64,000 nucleotides of DNA from positions 1 through 64,000 of the forward strand of contig DLJZ01000029.1 of the NCBI GenBank assembly GCA_002478865.1, in the 5' to 3' direction. The notes under the pieces are model-generated. The model made no database searches. It was not told where the DNA came from and saw only the letters and a program-made list of their open reading frames with translations. Positions 35,342 to 44,465 of the stretch are shown here, piece after piece. Source of the DNA: Hungatella sp. UBA7603 (GTDB lineage: Bacteria > Bacillota > Clostridia > Lachnospirales > Lachnospiraceae). How positions within the stretch are numbered: position 1 is the first letter of the stretch; the number at the start of each line of letters is the position of its first letter. The translations under genes were made by a program, and so were the position numbers.

Positions 35342-36430
35342 CTATTTTATAATCCGTTTCGCAATTAAATCTCCCATCTCTGTGGTGGATACTTTACTTT
35401 GACCTTCCGATAAGATATCTGCGGTCCGGTATCCTTCCTGTAATACCATTTCCACTGCTTTTTCCACTGCTTTCGCTTCTTCATCTAAATCAAAGGAATA
35501 ACGAAGCATCATAGCCGCAGAAAGAATGGTTGCGATAGGGTTTGCGATGTTCTTTCCTGCAATATCCGGAGCCGAACCATGACTAGGTTCATACATTCCG
35601 AATTTACTTTCATTCATACTGGCTGAAGAAAGCATTCCGATGGACCCGGTGATCATACTGGCCTCATCTGATAATATATCTCCAAACATGTTCTCCGTCA
35701 AAATTACATCAAATTGTCCTGGATTCATGACTAACTGCATGGCACAATTGTCCACCAACATGTGGTTTAAGTGGACTTCGGGATAATCCTTTGCCACCTC
35801 TTCCACTACCTTACGCCAAAGTCTGGAGGAATCCAGCACATTGGCTTTATCCACGCTAATCACTCGTTTTTTCCGCTTCATGGCAATTTCAAAGGCTTTT
35901 ATTGCAATACGTCTGATTTCTGTTTCATTATAAGTAAGAGTATCTACGGCTGTCATAACTCCGTCTACCTCTTTTGTAAAACGATCTCCAAAGTAAAGTC
36001 CACCTGTCAGCTCTCTCATGATTACCATGTCAAAGCCTTCTCCTATAATCTCTTCTTTTAAGGGGCAGGCAGCCGCCAGTTCTTTATAGAGGTAAGCCGG
36101 TCTTATATTAGCAAATAAATTAAGACCTTTACGGATGGATAGTAGCCCCGCTTCAGGTCTGAGATTCGGTGCCACATCGTACCATTTTGAATTTCCCACA
36201 TCTCCGCCGACTGCGCCAAGGAGAACGGAATCACTATTTTTTGCTGTTTCTAACGCTTCGTCTGTCAAGGGAACGCCGTAGGTGTCGATGGAAATACCGC
36301 CCATCAGAACCTTTGTATACTGAAAGTCATGACCATATACACTTCCTACTTTATCAAGGACTTTCTTGGCTTCTCCAATGATTTCAGGCCCGATCCCATC
36401 GCCAGGGATCACTGCAATGTTGTAATTCAT
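35342..36430 (-). CDS. leuB: 3-isopropylmalate dehydrogenase
   Basis: Oxidises and decarboxylates 3-isopropylmalate in leucine synthesis. The 362 residues have the family marks: [63 protein letters not shown], and [18 protein letters not shown]. It is the first gene of the operon, with a consensus-like promoter at 36479-36507 and a leader of only about 45 nt, too short for a T-box. The leuA and leuCD genes are not nearby. Confidence 0.96.
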   Translation of the reverse strand: MNYNIAVIPGDGIGPEIIGEAKKVLDKVGSVYGHDFQYTKVLMGGISIDTYGVPLTDEALETAKNSDSVLLGAVGGDVGNSKWYDVAPNLRPEAGLLSIRKGLNLFANIRPAYLYKELAAACPLKEEIIGEGFDMVIMRELTGGLYFGDRFTKEVDGVMTAVDTLTYNETEIRRIAIKAFEIAMKRKKRVISVDKANVLDSSRLWRKVVEEVAKDYPEVHLNHMLVDNCAMQLVMNPGQFDVILTENMFGDILSDEASMITGSIGMLSSASMNESKFGMYEPSHGSAPDIAGKNIANPIATILSAAMMLRYSFDLDEEAKAVEKAVEMVLQEGYRTADILSEGQSKVSTTEMGDLIAKRIIK

Positions 36431-36478
36431 CTCATCTTCTCCCTCTATATCACTGTACTATGCTGATGTATTCTTATC

Positions 36479-36507
36479 ATAATAGAACATTTAATGATAT
36501 TTTTCAA
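36479..36507 (-). promoter_or_regulatory. Promoter of the leuB-ilvD-ilvB-serC-serA operon
   Basis: TTGAAA (36502-36507), 17-nt spacer and TATTAT (36479-36484), read leftward. No T-box or leader-peptide attenuator fits between it and the leuB start. Confidence 0.75.
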
Positions 36508-36590
36508 CTAAAATCAAATATTTTTACTGGAAACTTATATATGAGAATGGAATTGAACCTATGAATCAGGGTTATAAAAGAAAAAGACTC

Positions 36591-36644
36591 TGCCCGGCTC
36601 CTTCTCCCTCAAATGGTGAAATAACAGCCAGGCAAAGTCTTTTT
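36591..36644 (-). terminator. Second hairpin between uvsE and leuB
   Basis: Arms AAAAAGACTTTGCCTGGCT and AGCCGGGCAGAGTCTTTTT on the minus strand, long loop, T run at the end. It is usable in both directions and probably stops read-through into the leuB promoter. Confidence 0.65.
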
Positions 36645-36728
36645 ATGTAAGTGATCTTATGGTTATCTGTGGATTTTTTTACACAATTTCAGCGTAATAC
36701 TGGTGCCTCCTATCTCCTGAAAATACAA

Positions 36729-36775
36729 AACTCCCTGGAATCAGACTGGTGCTTTCAGACTGATTCCAAGGAGTT
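36729..36775 (-). terminator. Terminator of uvsE
   Basis: A 16-bp nearly perfect stem (AACTCCTTGGAATCAG / CTGATTCCAGGGAGTT) followed on the minus strand by TTGTATTTTC, 15 nt past the uvsE stop codon. Confidence 0.8.
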
Positions 36776-36789
36776 ATCTTAAAATAATA

Positions 36790-38043
36790 TTAAATATAAA
36801 AATAATAGGAGTTTATTAGGTACTCTAAATTTCTTTTTACTGCACAGGATAATAGGTGCTTTTTAATTGAGGTTATGGTATTTTCTTTCTTTTGATATCC
36901 GCTAAGGAGTTTTAGATACCTGTTTTTCTCCGGGGCTGTACTGTCTTTGCTAATATATCCCCATACATGTTCTGCCGCATTGACCTCTGCCCCCATGTCC
37001 TCTCCTAGAAGCATCGCAGTCTCTATCAAGGTATAAAATTCTTTTGCAACAGAAGCCTTTTTGTCTTTTAACAATTGCCTGATCTCCGTATAAATTCTTG
37101 CAGAATGGCTTAGGACATAGTACTTATATCTTGCCCACTCAGGTTCAAGCTCTGCCGCGGTTGCATTGAGGCATATCACGTTTATGCATTTCATGGCTGA
37201 AAGGTTTTTATCTTTCACTTCCAGCATAATATCTGTCTCGGGGGGAACAAACGGATAGAATTTTTCAAAGTCATTTAAAAATACAGTTTCTGAATGTCCT
37301 CCTATGGGAGAATTTTTCCCTTGCTGGGAATAATGAATCTTTTGTCTACCGTCCTCTAGTTTCCAAGTTTTTCTGCATTCCAGCATCCATTCCTGTTCAG
37401 AGAGATTTGGTATGGAAGGATTGATCTCATTATGGAGATTATCAAAAACAACGGGGGAGCCAGTTTGATGGGCGATATTTAGAACTTCCTTTACAGTATA
37501 GCTCTTGTCATCATTTTCCAAAATAAGCCGACTCTTTATGGAATCAGAAAGTAATTGAAAGTTTTCTACAAACCTCTTAGATGATTCCTTTTTATCTCCA
37601 TAGACGCCTCCGATATGAAGTACCATCTTACTTGTTTGGTCCATACCTAAAGCAGTTAGAAATCGGTCATGGTATTTCAAGTCCATGATTGCATTCTGAA
37701 CAATGGCTCGATCCGGTGAATTCAGCACGGTATACTGTCCTGGATGCATGGATACTCTGATATTATTGCTTCTAATTTTGTTCCCGATTGCAGAAAACAT
37801 ACCTTCAAACTCATCCCACCAGAAAAGCTTATTCGCCTGATGGGAACCAAAAGGAATGATATCTGAACTGATTCGAAAAAGATGGATGTTGTGTTTGATA
37901 TTATATTCCATCATGGTATCAAAGGACTTTAGATTTTGTTCGATTAAAATTCTTAATTTATCTTCACTGGCATTCTTCAGAATACATCTTGATAATTCCG
38001 TTCCCGGAACTCCTATTAGCTGACAAGCGTATCCAATAGACAA
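36790..38043 (-). CDS. uvsE: UV damage DNA endonuclease
   Basis: Nicks DNA 5' of UV photoproducts and other lesions, an alternative to UvrABC repair. The UvsE TIM-barrel motifs are in order: LSIGYACQLIGVPGTE at the start, HLFRISSDIIPFGSHQANK, VSMHPGQYTVLNSP, MVLHIGGVYGDK, RLILENDDKSYT, PVVFDNLHNEINPS and a Glu in MLEVKDKN. I place the start at a TTG (38041-38043), 8 nt after AGGAGG, giving 417 residues; a second TTG 12 codons upstream has no site. It is longer than the usual ~300-350 residues because of a C-terminal helical extension (after about residue 320). Monocistronic. Confidence 0.9.
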   Translation of the reverse strand: MSIGYACQLIGVPGTELSRCILKNASEDKLRILIEQNLKSFDTMMEYNIKHNIHLFRISSDIIPFGSHQANKLFWWDEFEGMFSAIGNKIRSNNIRVSMHPGQYTVLNSPDRAIVQNAIMDLKYHDRFLTALGMDQTSKMVLHIGGVYGDKKESSKRFVENFQLLSDSIKSRLILENDDKSYTVKEVLNIAHQTGSPVVFDNLHNEINPSIPNLSEQEWMLECRKTWKLEDGRQKIHYSQQGKNSPIGGHSETVFLNDFEKFYPFVPPETDIMLEVKDKNLSAMKCINVICLNATAAELEPEWARYKYYVLSHSARIYTEIRQLLKDKKASVAKEFYTLIETAMLLGEDMGAEVNAAEHVWGYISKDSTAPEKNRYLKLLSGYQKKENTITSIKKHLLSCAVKRNLEYLINSYYFYI

Positions 38044-38439
38044 TCTGATTTCCTCCTGATATCCATAAAATAGATACAATTGTTTGATATCTAATGTTTC
38101 TTTTACCTACAATGGTAGGAAGTTTCCCAAAGTAAAACATAACAATATCATATAAAGTATCTCCAAAAAACTTGTTACTATTATAATATTGAATAAGCCT
38201 CTAAACAAACAGAAAATCATATTACGCGTTTTCGTTAGAAGATTACTAAAAAAATAGTGCGAATCCTACAGTGATTTTACATTCACTTATGATTCGCACT
38301 ACTCATCTTAGATGATCTGGATATATCGGGATATATGATTTTATAGTTCAAGAATATACTCCATTATATCTTTGAACAATATCACACCTCGTTAGATCAA
38401 TTGCATTAATTACTCCATAATTTCACTTATACAAAACAG
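38044..38439. other. Intergenic region with one terminator
   Basis: It contains the terminator at 38250-38300 and, near 38100-38160, the presumed uvsE promoter (a TATGAT-like box at about 38148-38153 without a clear -35). Nothing else is seen. Confidence 0.3.
38250..38300 (-). terminator. Terminator of the Gld-type ABC operon
   Basis: Perfect 10-bp outer stem AGTGCGAATC / GATTCGCACT plus an inner AGTGA/TCACT stem (38256-38300), followed on the minus strand by ATTTTTTTAG. It is about 140 nt past the DUF4340 stop codon. Confidence 0.8.
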
Positions 38440-39432
38440 CTAAACCTGCTTATCCACATTCAAACACTTATCCACGGAAGCCTTATCAATCTCATTAATA
38501 TAAGAAGAGCCTTCGGTCCGTGTATAATAAGCAGTAGAATCCTGATTGAGTGATCCTATGGACAGATGAAACGTCTCTTCCTTCCCATTCTTTTCATAAG
38601 TATAATTGATTTCCGCCAAAGGCTTCTCCAGCCCATAGCCACCAAGCTGGCTCTCCTCTGCCTTATAATCGGCACAGCTCTTCACCTTTAAACCACTTAT
38701 GGAATCAGCCAGGACATTTAATGGGGAATTTTCCTTTAACTTGTTGCTTTCAGAATCAACAGAATCCTTATACCATTCAACGGTTTCGTCCTTATCACTT
38801 TTATCAGCTTTATCAACCACCTTTTTCAAGTAATGACTGGTGGTTCCATTTTGTGTAATGGTGATGATCTTGATATCGGTCCCTTGAATTGCAGGAAATT
38901 CTTCTAACGCCATAACCTCATTAAGTCCACCTTCCGTCTCACTAAAAAGGGAGGAGCTAATCAAATAAGGCGTGTTTTCTCCCTGAATAACCGCATAATA
39001 ATTCCCATCCTCTGTGCCATTTCCAAGAAGAATCACGGATTTTTTTCCATCACCTGCGGTTACCTCCACTTTTCGAATGGGCTTATCCAGGCCATAGGCA
39101 CTTAAGGCATCTGCTCCCTCCAGCTTTCTAAGGGCTTCCAGCTTTGAAGCCGTAGAAGCCATAGCCTCTATTTGAGTCTGCTTCACCGGGAAACGGTCAT
39201 CGCTGTCGTATTTCCAGACTCCCTCCTTTTTTGTAAAGGACAACTCCTGTCCATTGTTATCATAAGACACTGCCTGGATTTCAGAGAGATCTGTCATGTA
39301 AGTTATATCTGCTTCCTTTTTCTCATTCTCCTTCTTTTCGGATCCAGTTAAATAGAAGTTTACCCCTACATAAAGGGCGCAGAGAAGGATTAGGGCGCAG
39401 GCACTGTAGATCATACCTTTTTTCTTCTTCAT
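38440..39432 (-). CDS. DUF4340 protein of an ABC system
   Basis: A 330-residue protein with one N-terminal membrane helix (about 6-27) and an extracellular DUF4340 region. Repeated beta units are visible: ALSAYGLDKPIRKVEVT with GNGTEDGNYYAV, and a second copy with SQLGGYGLEKPLAEINY and FHLSIGSLNQDSTAYY, so the domain is a tandem duplication. RBS GAGGAGGG precedes the ATG. It is the last gene of the operon, 13 bp after the GldG-like gene. DUF4340 proteins regularly follow GldG-like proteins; the role is unknown, perhaps a periplasm-facing part of the transporter. Confidence 0.85.
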   Translation of the reverse strand: MKKKKGMIYSACALILLCALYVGVNFYLTGSEKKENEKKEADITYMTDLSEIQAVSYDNNGQELSFTKKEGVWKYDSDDRFPVKQTQIEAMASTASKLEALRKLEGADALSAYGLDKPIRKVEVTAGDGKKSVILLGNGTEDGNYYAVIQGENTPYLISSSLFSETEGGLNEVMALEEFPAIQGTDIKIITITQNGTTSHYLKKVVDKADKSDKDETVEWYKDSVDSESNKLKENSPLNVLADSISGLKVKSCADYKAEESQLGGYGLEKPLAEINYTYEKNGKEETFHLSIGSLNQDSTAYYTRTEGSSYINEIDKASVDKCLNVDKQV

Positions 39433-39445
39433 TTTTGCCCTCCTC

Positions 39446-40816
39446 TTACAGTCGTCTGCGCTTTAGCCAGATCACCAGGCCAGTACCAAGGGTTAAAGCA
39501 GGAATTACTAAGACAAATATTACGCCCCATAAGCCACCTTTGGTAACCGTGTTATATCCCACATCAAGGCTCTTGGAAGGGATGGAAACATTAGTGACAT
39601 CTGAGTAGTTTGCAGTCACTGCATTCATGAATATATTCATGTTGTTTAAATTAGTAAAACTGGTGTTTACTCCCTCATCAATCAAAGATGGTGTGGTAAG
39701 AACTGTCAAACGTGAGGCGCCAGAATCCATTGTTTTAGTTGCAACCGCTCCTAAAAGATAGGTGCCTTTTGTCTGCTTATCCGCCGTTACCAGCATACCA
39801 GCCTCACTTGTTTCCATAAAAGGAGTGACTTCCACGCCCTGAGGTAACGTAGTTAACTGAGTCATGGCGCCTGACTGAAGAACCAAAGAAGCACTTTTTG
39901 CGTCCGTTCCCTGTGTCAGCTCATTTCCAGCTGGGAAGGTAGGGAAGATGTAATAAGGGTTATTCTGATAAAAGTTCTTGGTGTCAGCGGCAAGTCCGTT
40001 TTCCAGATTAAGACCAAATTCATTGATAATCTCGTTTAGATTTGGACGCTCCGTTTCTGAATATCCAGCAAGAATCATTACATTTCCGCCACCACTTAAA
40101 TAATCAGAGACCATCTTCTTTTCATCAGCGGCCAAATCCGATTCTGGGGCATTCATAAAAAGAAGTTCACAGTCTTTTGGAATGCTGCCTCCTGTGAGCA
40201 GGTTTAAAGGAGCTACCGTCAAGTTTGATTTCTTCAGCATATCGGAAACCGTTGCTCCAAATGCAGCTTCTTTATGACCTTCCGTTACATAGATCTTTTT
40301 CTCCACATCATTGGTCACGTGGGAAATGGCACTGGTAAGCTGACCTTCTCCGTCAAATTCCGTTTCCTTCATCTGGCCGGAACTATAATAGGAAGCTTGA
40401 TCTATTTTTATAATGCTGCTAAATGGAACAACCTCTGTTTTGTTGTTCGCTTCACAGCTTACAAATAACGAGTCGTCCGTTGCCTTTAATTTACTTACCT
40501 GATCCGGGTGAAGAACGGAATCCAAAGTCTCCACCTTAACGTGAGAAGATAAATCCTCGTAGCGTTTTACAAAGCTGGTGATCCTTTTATCCACAGCAGA
40601 AGGATCGCCCACTACATAAATGGTCACGTCCTTATCAAGGCCCTTAACCAAATCATTTGTGGTCTTTCCTAGGGTATAGATCTGACTGCTGCTCATATCC
40701 CACTGTCGCACTTTTTCCGGAAGGCGGCCAATAATCATATTCAATACGACTACGGCTGCAATTACAATGACGGAAAGAATTGCCGTATATCCGCCTTTTT
40801 TTAATTTTCTGGTCAT
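39446..40816 (-). CDS. GldG-like auxiliary protein of an ABC transporter
   Basis: A 456-residue protein with a membrane helix near each end (about 12-32 and 425-448) and a large extracytoplasmic region between. The start of that region (SSSQIYTLGKTTNDLVKGLD, VTIYVVGDP) is the Gld_G/ABC-type auxiliary domain; LLFMNAPESDLAADEK and GGNVMILAGYSE follow. AGGAGG six nt before the second ATG favours 40816 over 40822. It lies 10 bp after the permease gene and 13 bp before the DUF4340 gene. In Bacteroidetes the relatives serve gliding; in Firmicutes the cargo is unknown. Confidence 0.85.
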   Translation of the reverse strand: MTRKLKKGGYTAILSVIVIAAVVVLNMIIGRLPEKVRQWDMSSSQIYTLGKTTNDLVKGLDKDVTIYVVGDPSAVDKRITSFVKRYEDLSSHVKVETLDSVLHPDQVSKLKATDDSLFVSCEANNKTEVVPFSSIIKIDQASYYSSGQMKETEFDGEGQLTSAISHVTNDVEKKIYVTEGHKEAAFGATVSDMLKKSNLTVAPLNLLTGGSIPKDCELLFMNAPESDLAADEKKMVSDYLSGGGNVMILAGYSETERPNLNEIINEFGLNLENGLAADTKNFYQNNPYYIFPTFPAGNELTQGTDAKSASLVLQSGAMTQLTTLPQGVEVTPFMETSEAGMLVTADKQTKGTYLLGAVATKTMDSGASRLTVLTTPSLIDEGVNTSFTNLNNMNIFMNAVTANYSDVTNVSIPSKSLDVGYNTVTKGGLWGVIFVLVIPALTLGTGLVIWLKRRRL

Positions 40817-40826
40817 TTCCATCCTC

Positions 40827-41693
40827 CTAACTCCACCTGCGTTTTTCTATGGACTGTACGGTCAAAAATATCAGTACAAATATGATACTGATATAAGAAA
40901 TCAGACCGCCTGCGTCAAAGATGTAATGACTGGCAAAATTTTGGAATACCTGGGTGATGGATACTTTCTCCAAAAGATTGACTAGCGCCCGGTCAAGAAG
41001 ATTTCTTTTTAGAAAAAAGATTCCAACAATTGCAATTACCCCTGCTGCCTCTAAACCAATCCCCAGAAGATTATGGCTGGTGATACGGTACACAATGCTA
41101 ACAAATAGAGTCCATAGAATCAAAAAGCCTATAGCAGATGAGGAGGCACTGGCAGGCAAAAATCCCACCAGGTTTGGCCATAACAGCAGAAGTAATATAA
41201 TACCAAAAGTTCCTACGGCTGCAATGATCTGACTTTCTGTCAAAGATGAGATAAACATACCAATGGCTATGTAAACACAGCCAAGAAGAAAGAATGCCAG
41301 CATGGAGGCATAATCTGCTTTTAGATGTGCCGTACCGTTCATCTGGATGATAAGGGGGCACACACTGGTAAGAAGGACTGGTACCAGAAATACAGTGACC
41401 ATGGAAAGGTATTTTCCTAAAACCATTTTGGTAACAGACACAGGGGCTGTCAAAAGAAGCTGATCCGTCTTTGTCTTCCTGTCATCTGCAAAACTTCTCA
41501 TGGTAAGTACCGGAATCCCAATCATGATAATGGTAACCATACCAGAAAGAGTATAGGAAAAATACGGGTAACCACTCATCATGTTATACGCCATAAAATA
41601 GATTCCAATAAACAGCACCATAAAGGCTATGAACACATATCCTGTCATGGACTGGAAATGGGATTTAAGTTCTCTTCGATAGATCGCACTCAT
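40827..41693 (-). CDS. ABC-2 type permease (GldF-like)
   Basis: A 288-residue permease with six or seven hydrophobic segments. It starts SAIYRRELKSHFQSMTGYVF, typical of ABC-2 permeases paired with GldG, and has TMRSFADDRKTKTDQLLLTA in the first cytoplasmic loop. It overlaps the ATPase stop by 4 nt, which indicates translational coupling. Together with the ATPase and the GldG-like protein it forms one export system; no substrate can be named. Confidence 0.88.
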   Translation of the reverse strand: MSAIYRRELKSHFQSMTGYVFIAFMVLFIGIYFMAYNMMSGYPYFSYTLSGMVTIIMIGIPVLTMRSFADDRKTKTDQLLLTAPVSVTKMVLGKYLSMVTVFLVPVLLTSVCPLIIQMNGTAHLKADYASMLAFFLLGCVYIAIGMFISSLTESQIIAAVGTFGIILLLLLWPNLVGFLPASASSSAIGFLILWTLFVSIVYRITSHNLLGIGLEAAGVIAIVGIFFLKRNLLDRALVNLLEKVSITQVFQNFASHYIFDAGGLISYISIIFVLIFLTVQSIEKRRWS

Positions 41694-42766
41694 TCTGATT
41701 GATCCCCCTCTCCTTCTTCTTGTTCCGCATCCGTATGGCTTTCGGTTGCATCATCATTCTTTGATATGCTTTCCTGAATATTCTCTGGCTCATCAAGATC
41801 CTTCACTCTAGCTGATTCCCCATCTTTTGTAAGTTCAAGGAACACATCCTCCAAAGAAGCCTTTTGAGACTGCATGGATAAGATGGGCAATCTCTTATCT
41901 GCAAATGCAAAGAAGATACGCTCCCGTACATCTTCTTCCCCCTCGTCCTCTCCACTTCGAAAGCTTACCAATGCCTTGCAGATTCCTTCCTCTCCACTTT
42001 CTAAGACAGTGATCGTATCCACCTGAGAAATGGCATTCAGCGTGGTTTCAACCTCTTCCCTGGATGCCTTAATCAGAAGTTCCATACCAGAAGCCACTGC
42101 CATCTGACGCTCTAAATTCTCTGGAGTATCACTGGCAATCAGTTTCCCTTTGTCAATGATCATGATGTGGTCGCATACTGCACTGACCTCGGATAAGATA
42201 TGAGAGCTTAAAATGACCGTATGATTTTTTCCAAGTTCCTTAATGGTATCCCGTATTTCTATAATCTGCTTTGGATCAAGACCTACGGTCGGTTCGTCTA
42301 ATACGATGACAGGCGGAAATCCAATCACGGCCTGGGCAAGCCCTACTCTTTGTCGATAGCCCTTTGATAAATTTCGAATCAAACGACCTTTCACGTCTGT
42401 AAGCTTAGCTAGCTCCATGACCTCCGAGACCGCTTGTGTTCTTTCCTTTTTCGGAATCTTTTTTAATTCTGCGGCAAATATAAGCTGTTCCTCTACGGTC
42501 ATATCCACATACAGTGGCGGAAGTTCTGGAAGGTAACCGATGCACTTTTTCGCTTCCTCAGGTTCTTCTAGTATGTTATGACCATTGATTAACACATCCC
42601 CTTCTGTCGCACCTATATATCCTGTCATAATATTCATTGTGGTGGATTTTCCAGCTCCATTTGGCCCTAAGAAGCCATAGATCTGACCATCATAAATCGT
42701 AAAGTTTAGATGGTCTACTGCCAGATGTCCGCCGTAATCCTTAACCAGGTTTCTGACTTCAATCAA
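41690..42766 (-). CDS. ABC transporter ATPase (GldA-like)
   Basis: A 358-residue ATPase that powers the permease encoded next to it. Walker A is GPNGAGKSTTMN, the signature is LSKGYRQRVGLAQAV and Walker B is VIVLDEPTVGLDPKQ. After residue ~220 comes the extra domain seen in GldA/CcmA-type ATPases, then an unusually acidic tail (about 315-358, many Glu/Asp). It starts at a TTG with AGGAGG 8 nt upstream. It is the first gene of the four-gene operon. Confidence 0.92.
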   Translation of the reverse strand: MIEVRNLVKDYGGHLAVDHLNFTIYDGQIYGFLGPNGAGKSTTMNIMTGYIGATEGDVLINGHNILEEPEEAKKCIGYLPELPPLYVDMTVEEQLIFAAELKKIPKKERTQAVSEVMELAKLTDVKGRLIRNLSKGYRQRVGLAQAVIGFPPVIVLDEPTVGLDPKQIIEIRDTIKELGKNHTVILSSHILSEVSAVCDHIMIIDKGKLIASDTPENLERQMAVASGMELLIKASREEVETTLNAISQVDTITVLESGEEGICKALVSFRSGEDEGEEDVRERIFFAFADKRLPILSMQSQKASLEDVFLELTKDGESARVKDLDEPENIQESISKNDDATESHTDAEQEEGEGDQSE

Positions 42767-42892
42767 CTCTTTCTCCTCCTGTTCTATCTCGCTTTTTGCG
42801 CTCTTCTTTAGATTAAAATGGAAATGTGAAAAATGTGTGATATAGTTTTGTTGATTGTGTGTAAAAAGTATGAACTATTTCGACAAAAGACG

Positions 42893-42928
42893 CAAAAAAT
42901 GCCCAGGCAGCATTAGCCGCCCAGGCAT
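42893..42928 (-). terminator. Terminator of the OGG operon
   Basis: Stem ATGCC-GGC / GCC-GGCAT with a 2x2 internal loop (42899-42928), followed on the minus strand by TTTTTT. The stem starts immediately at the OGG stop codon. Confidence 0.75.
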
Positions 42929-43813
42929 TTATAGGGTTGGAACAGACTCTTTTGTCTGCACATGATTTAATTTATAATAGAACATATACTGTTGCAGAAT
43001 TCCTGCGTACCCGTGATACCGCTCCAAGGGGAACCCCTGAGGATAGTGACTTTCTAAAATCTGCTTTACATGAGTATCAATTGGAAAGGCTCCCACGTGA
43101 TGGAGACCAAAGAGACAGACACAATCTGCTACCTTTTTTCCGATGCCATACTGTTTTAAAAGCATCTCATGAGCCTTATTATAATCCGCCTCTAAAAGCT
43201 CCATCAGCCATGCATTTCCTTCCGGCTCACTGGCAAATTCCGCTACGGATAAGATATATTTATCCCGGTATCCAAGGGACATACTGGAAAGTCCCAAAGA
43301 GCCAGCCGCCTTTAAGGCTTGAGGGGTGGGAAAGGTATGATAGATACGTTCCTCCTCCATAAAACTGCCATCAGCCAAAAGAGTAAGGCCCTTTCCCTTT
43401 TTTTCTTCTCCAAACTGAGAACAAAGCTTTTTCACGCTGTTTCGGATACGGGTAATGTTATTATTTTGAGAGATTAAAAAGGTGATGAGGATTTCCCACA
43501 GATCCTGTTTTAAGATCCGCACGCCCCAGCCCCATTTTACCGCTTCTCTTAGGTAGGTATCTTCAGAATCCACATGGCTTTTATAACCTCCGTAATCGGC
43601 TTCCAGATCAAAATACCCGGCCCAAAAACGGTGAAATTCTTCTTCCTCACAGGAAAACAAAAAGCTGTCTTCCTCTTTTACTGCTTCTACATAATTTCCA
43701 GCCGCAGCGATGGAAAAGATGCCTTCATGCCCCTCTTTTCTCTCAAAGCGGAAGCATTGACCAGACTTTGCGATCTGATCTAAGTCCATATGGTTTATCT
43801 GAATCCGGTACAT
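42929..43813 (-). CDS. ogg: 8-oxoguanine DNA glycosylase/AP lyase
   Basis: Removes 8-oxoguanine from DNA and nicks the abasic site. The 294 residues have the OGG N-terminal domain (SGQCFRFERKEGHEGIF) and the HhH-GPD domain: ITFLISQNNNITRIRN, then QYGIGKKVADCVCLFGL with the catalytic Lys, then VGAFPIDTHVKQIL with the catalytic Asp. The order and motifs match eukaryotic-type OGG1, as in many Clostridia. AAGGAG is 11 nt before the ATG. It is the last gene of a six-gene operon, 36 bp after the HAD gene. Confidence 0.93.
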   Translation of the reverse strand: MYRIQINHMDLDQIAKSGQCFRFERKEGHEGIFSIAAAGNYVEAVKEEDSFLFSCEEEEFHRFWAGYFDLEADYGGYKSHVDSEDTYLREAVKWGWGVRILKQDLWEILITFLISQNNNITRIRNSVKKLCSQFGEEKKGKGLTLLADGSFMEEERIYHTFPTPQALKAAGSLGLSSMSLGYRDKYILSVAEFASEPEGNAWLMELLEADYNKAHEMLLKQYGIGKKVADCVCLFGLHHVGAFPIDTHVKQILESHYPQGFPLERYHGYAGILQQYMFYYKLNHVQTKESVPTL

Positions 43814-43849
43814 ACTATGTATTTCTCCTTGCCTTCATTGGGGACCCTG

Positions 43850-44461
43850 CTACGCATTTAGCTGGGATAAAGCTTCTTTCAAGCGATCAATATTTCCATC
43901 TGCAAAACAATAGCCGTCCATTTTGCACTCTTTGGCTCCCTCAATATTCATTGGTAAATCATCGATAAAGAAGCATTCTTCTGGATTTAATTGGAATCGC
44001 TCAAAGAAGTGTTGATACATTTCCTTTTGAGGCTTTATGCATTTCACCTCTGCGGAAAACAAGATTCCGTCAAAATGTTCAATGCCGGGGATCATCTGAT
44101 AGCAGGTGAGGAGTCTTACAGAAGCATTGGAACAAAGATAGATTCCATAGCCCTGGTTCTTAAGATCCGCTACAACCTTACCCATTTCCTCATTAGGCTT
44201 CATATTGACTTCGTGCCACTTAAGAAAACACAGAGCTGCCATCTCTTTGGCGTGATCCGTTTGTAATCGAGCCTGCATTCTCTTTAGGGCTTCCTCTTCT
44301 GACAAAAGGCCCATATCTAAAAACAGCCATTCCTGGGAATCAAAAACCGTAGCTGTTACCGCTCTCCGTTCTGCCTCATCTTCGATATAAAGTTTGCAGA
44401 CTTTATCTCCTTCATAATCAACCAGCACTCTTCCCATATCAAATACAATATTCTTAATCAT
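43850..44461 (-). CDS. HAD-family hydrolase
   Basis: A 203-residue HAD phosphatase (IA/epoxide hydrolase-like subgroup). Motif I is NIVFDMGRVLVDYEG (the second Asp is replaced by Gly: DMG), motif II is YLCSNAS, motif III Lys is in VKCIKPQKEMYQ and motif IV is CFFIDDLPMNIEGA. AGGAG lies 7 nt before the ATG at 44461; the 34 upstream codons overlap the MATE gene and are rejected. The second motif I Asp, usually the acid catalyst of phosphatases, is missing, so catalysis may differ from phosphate ester cleavage. The start is 4 bp after the MATE stop. Confidence 0.85.
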   Translation of the reverse strand: MIKNIVFDMGRVLVDYEGDKVCKLYIEDEAERRAVTATVFDSQEWLFLDMGLLSEEEALKRMQARLQTDHAKEMAALCFLKWHEVNMKPNEEMGKVVADLKNQGYGIYLCSNASVRLLTCYQMIPGIEHFDGILFSAEVKCIKPQKEMYQHFFERFQLNPEECFFIDDLPMNIEGAKECKMDGYCFADGNIDRLKEALSQLNA

Positions 44462-44465
44462 CTGT

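Larger units (their letters stand above)
36508..36789. other. Intergenic region with two tandem terminators
   Basis: Apart from the leuB promoter edge, it holds the two hairpins listed separately (36591-36644 and 36729-36775). Between them no gene is visible. Confidence 0.4.

Noticed and set aside
36431-36789. T-box or attenuator upstream of leuB
   Set aside because: The hairpins lie upstream of the likely leuB promoter (36479-36507), and the leader left is only about 45 nt.
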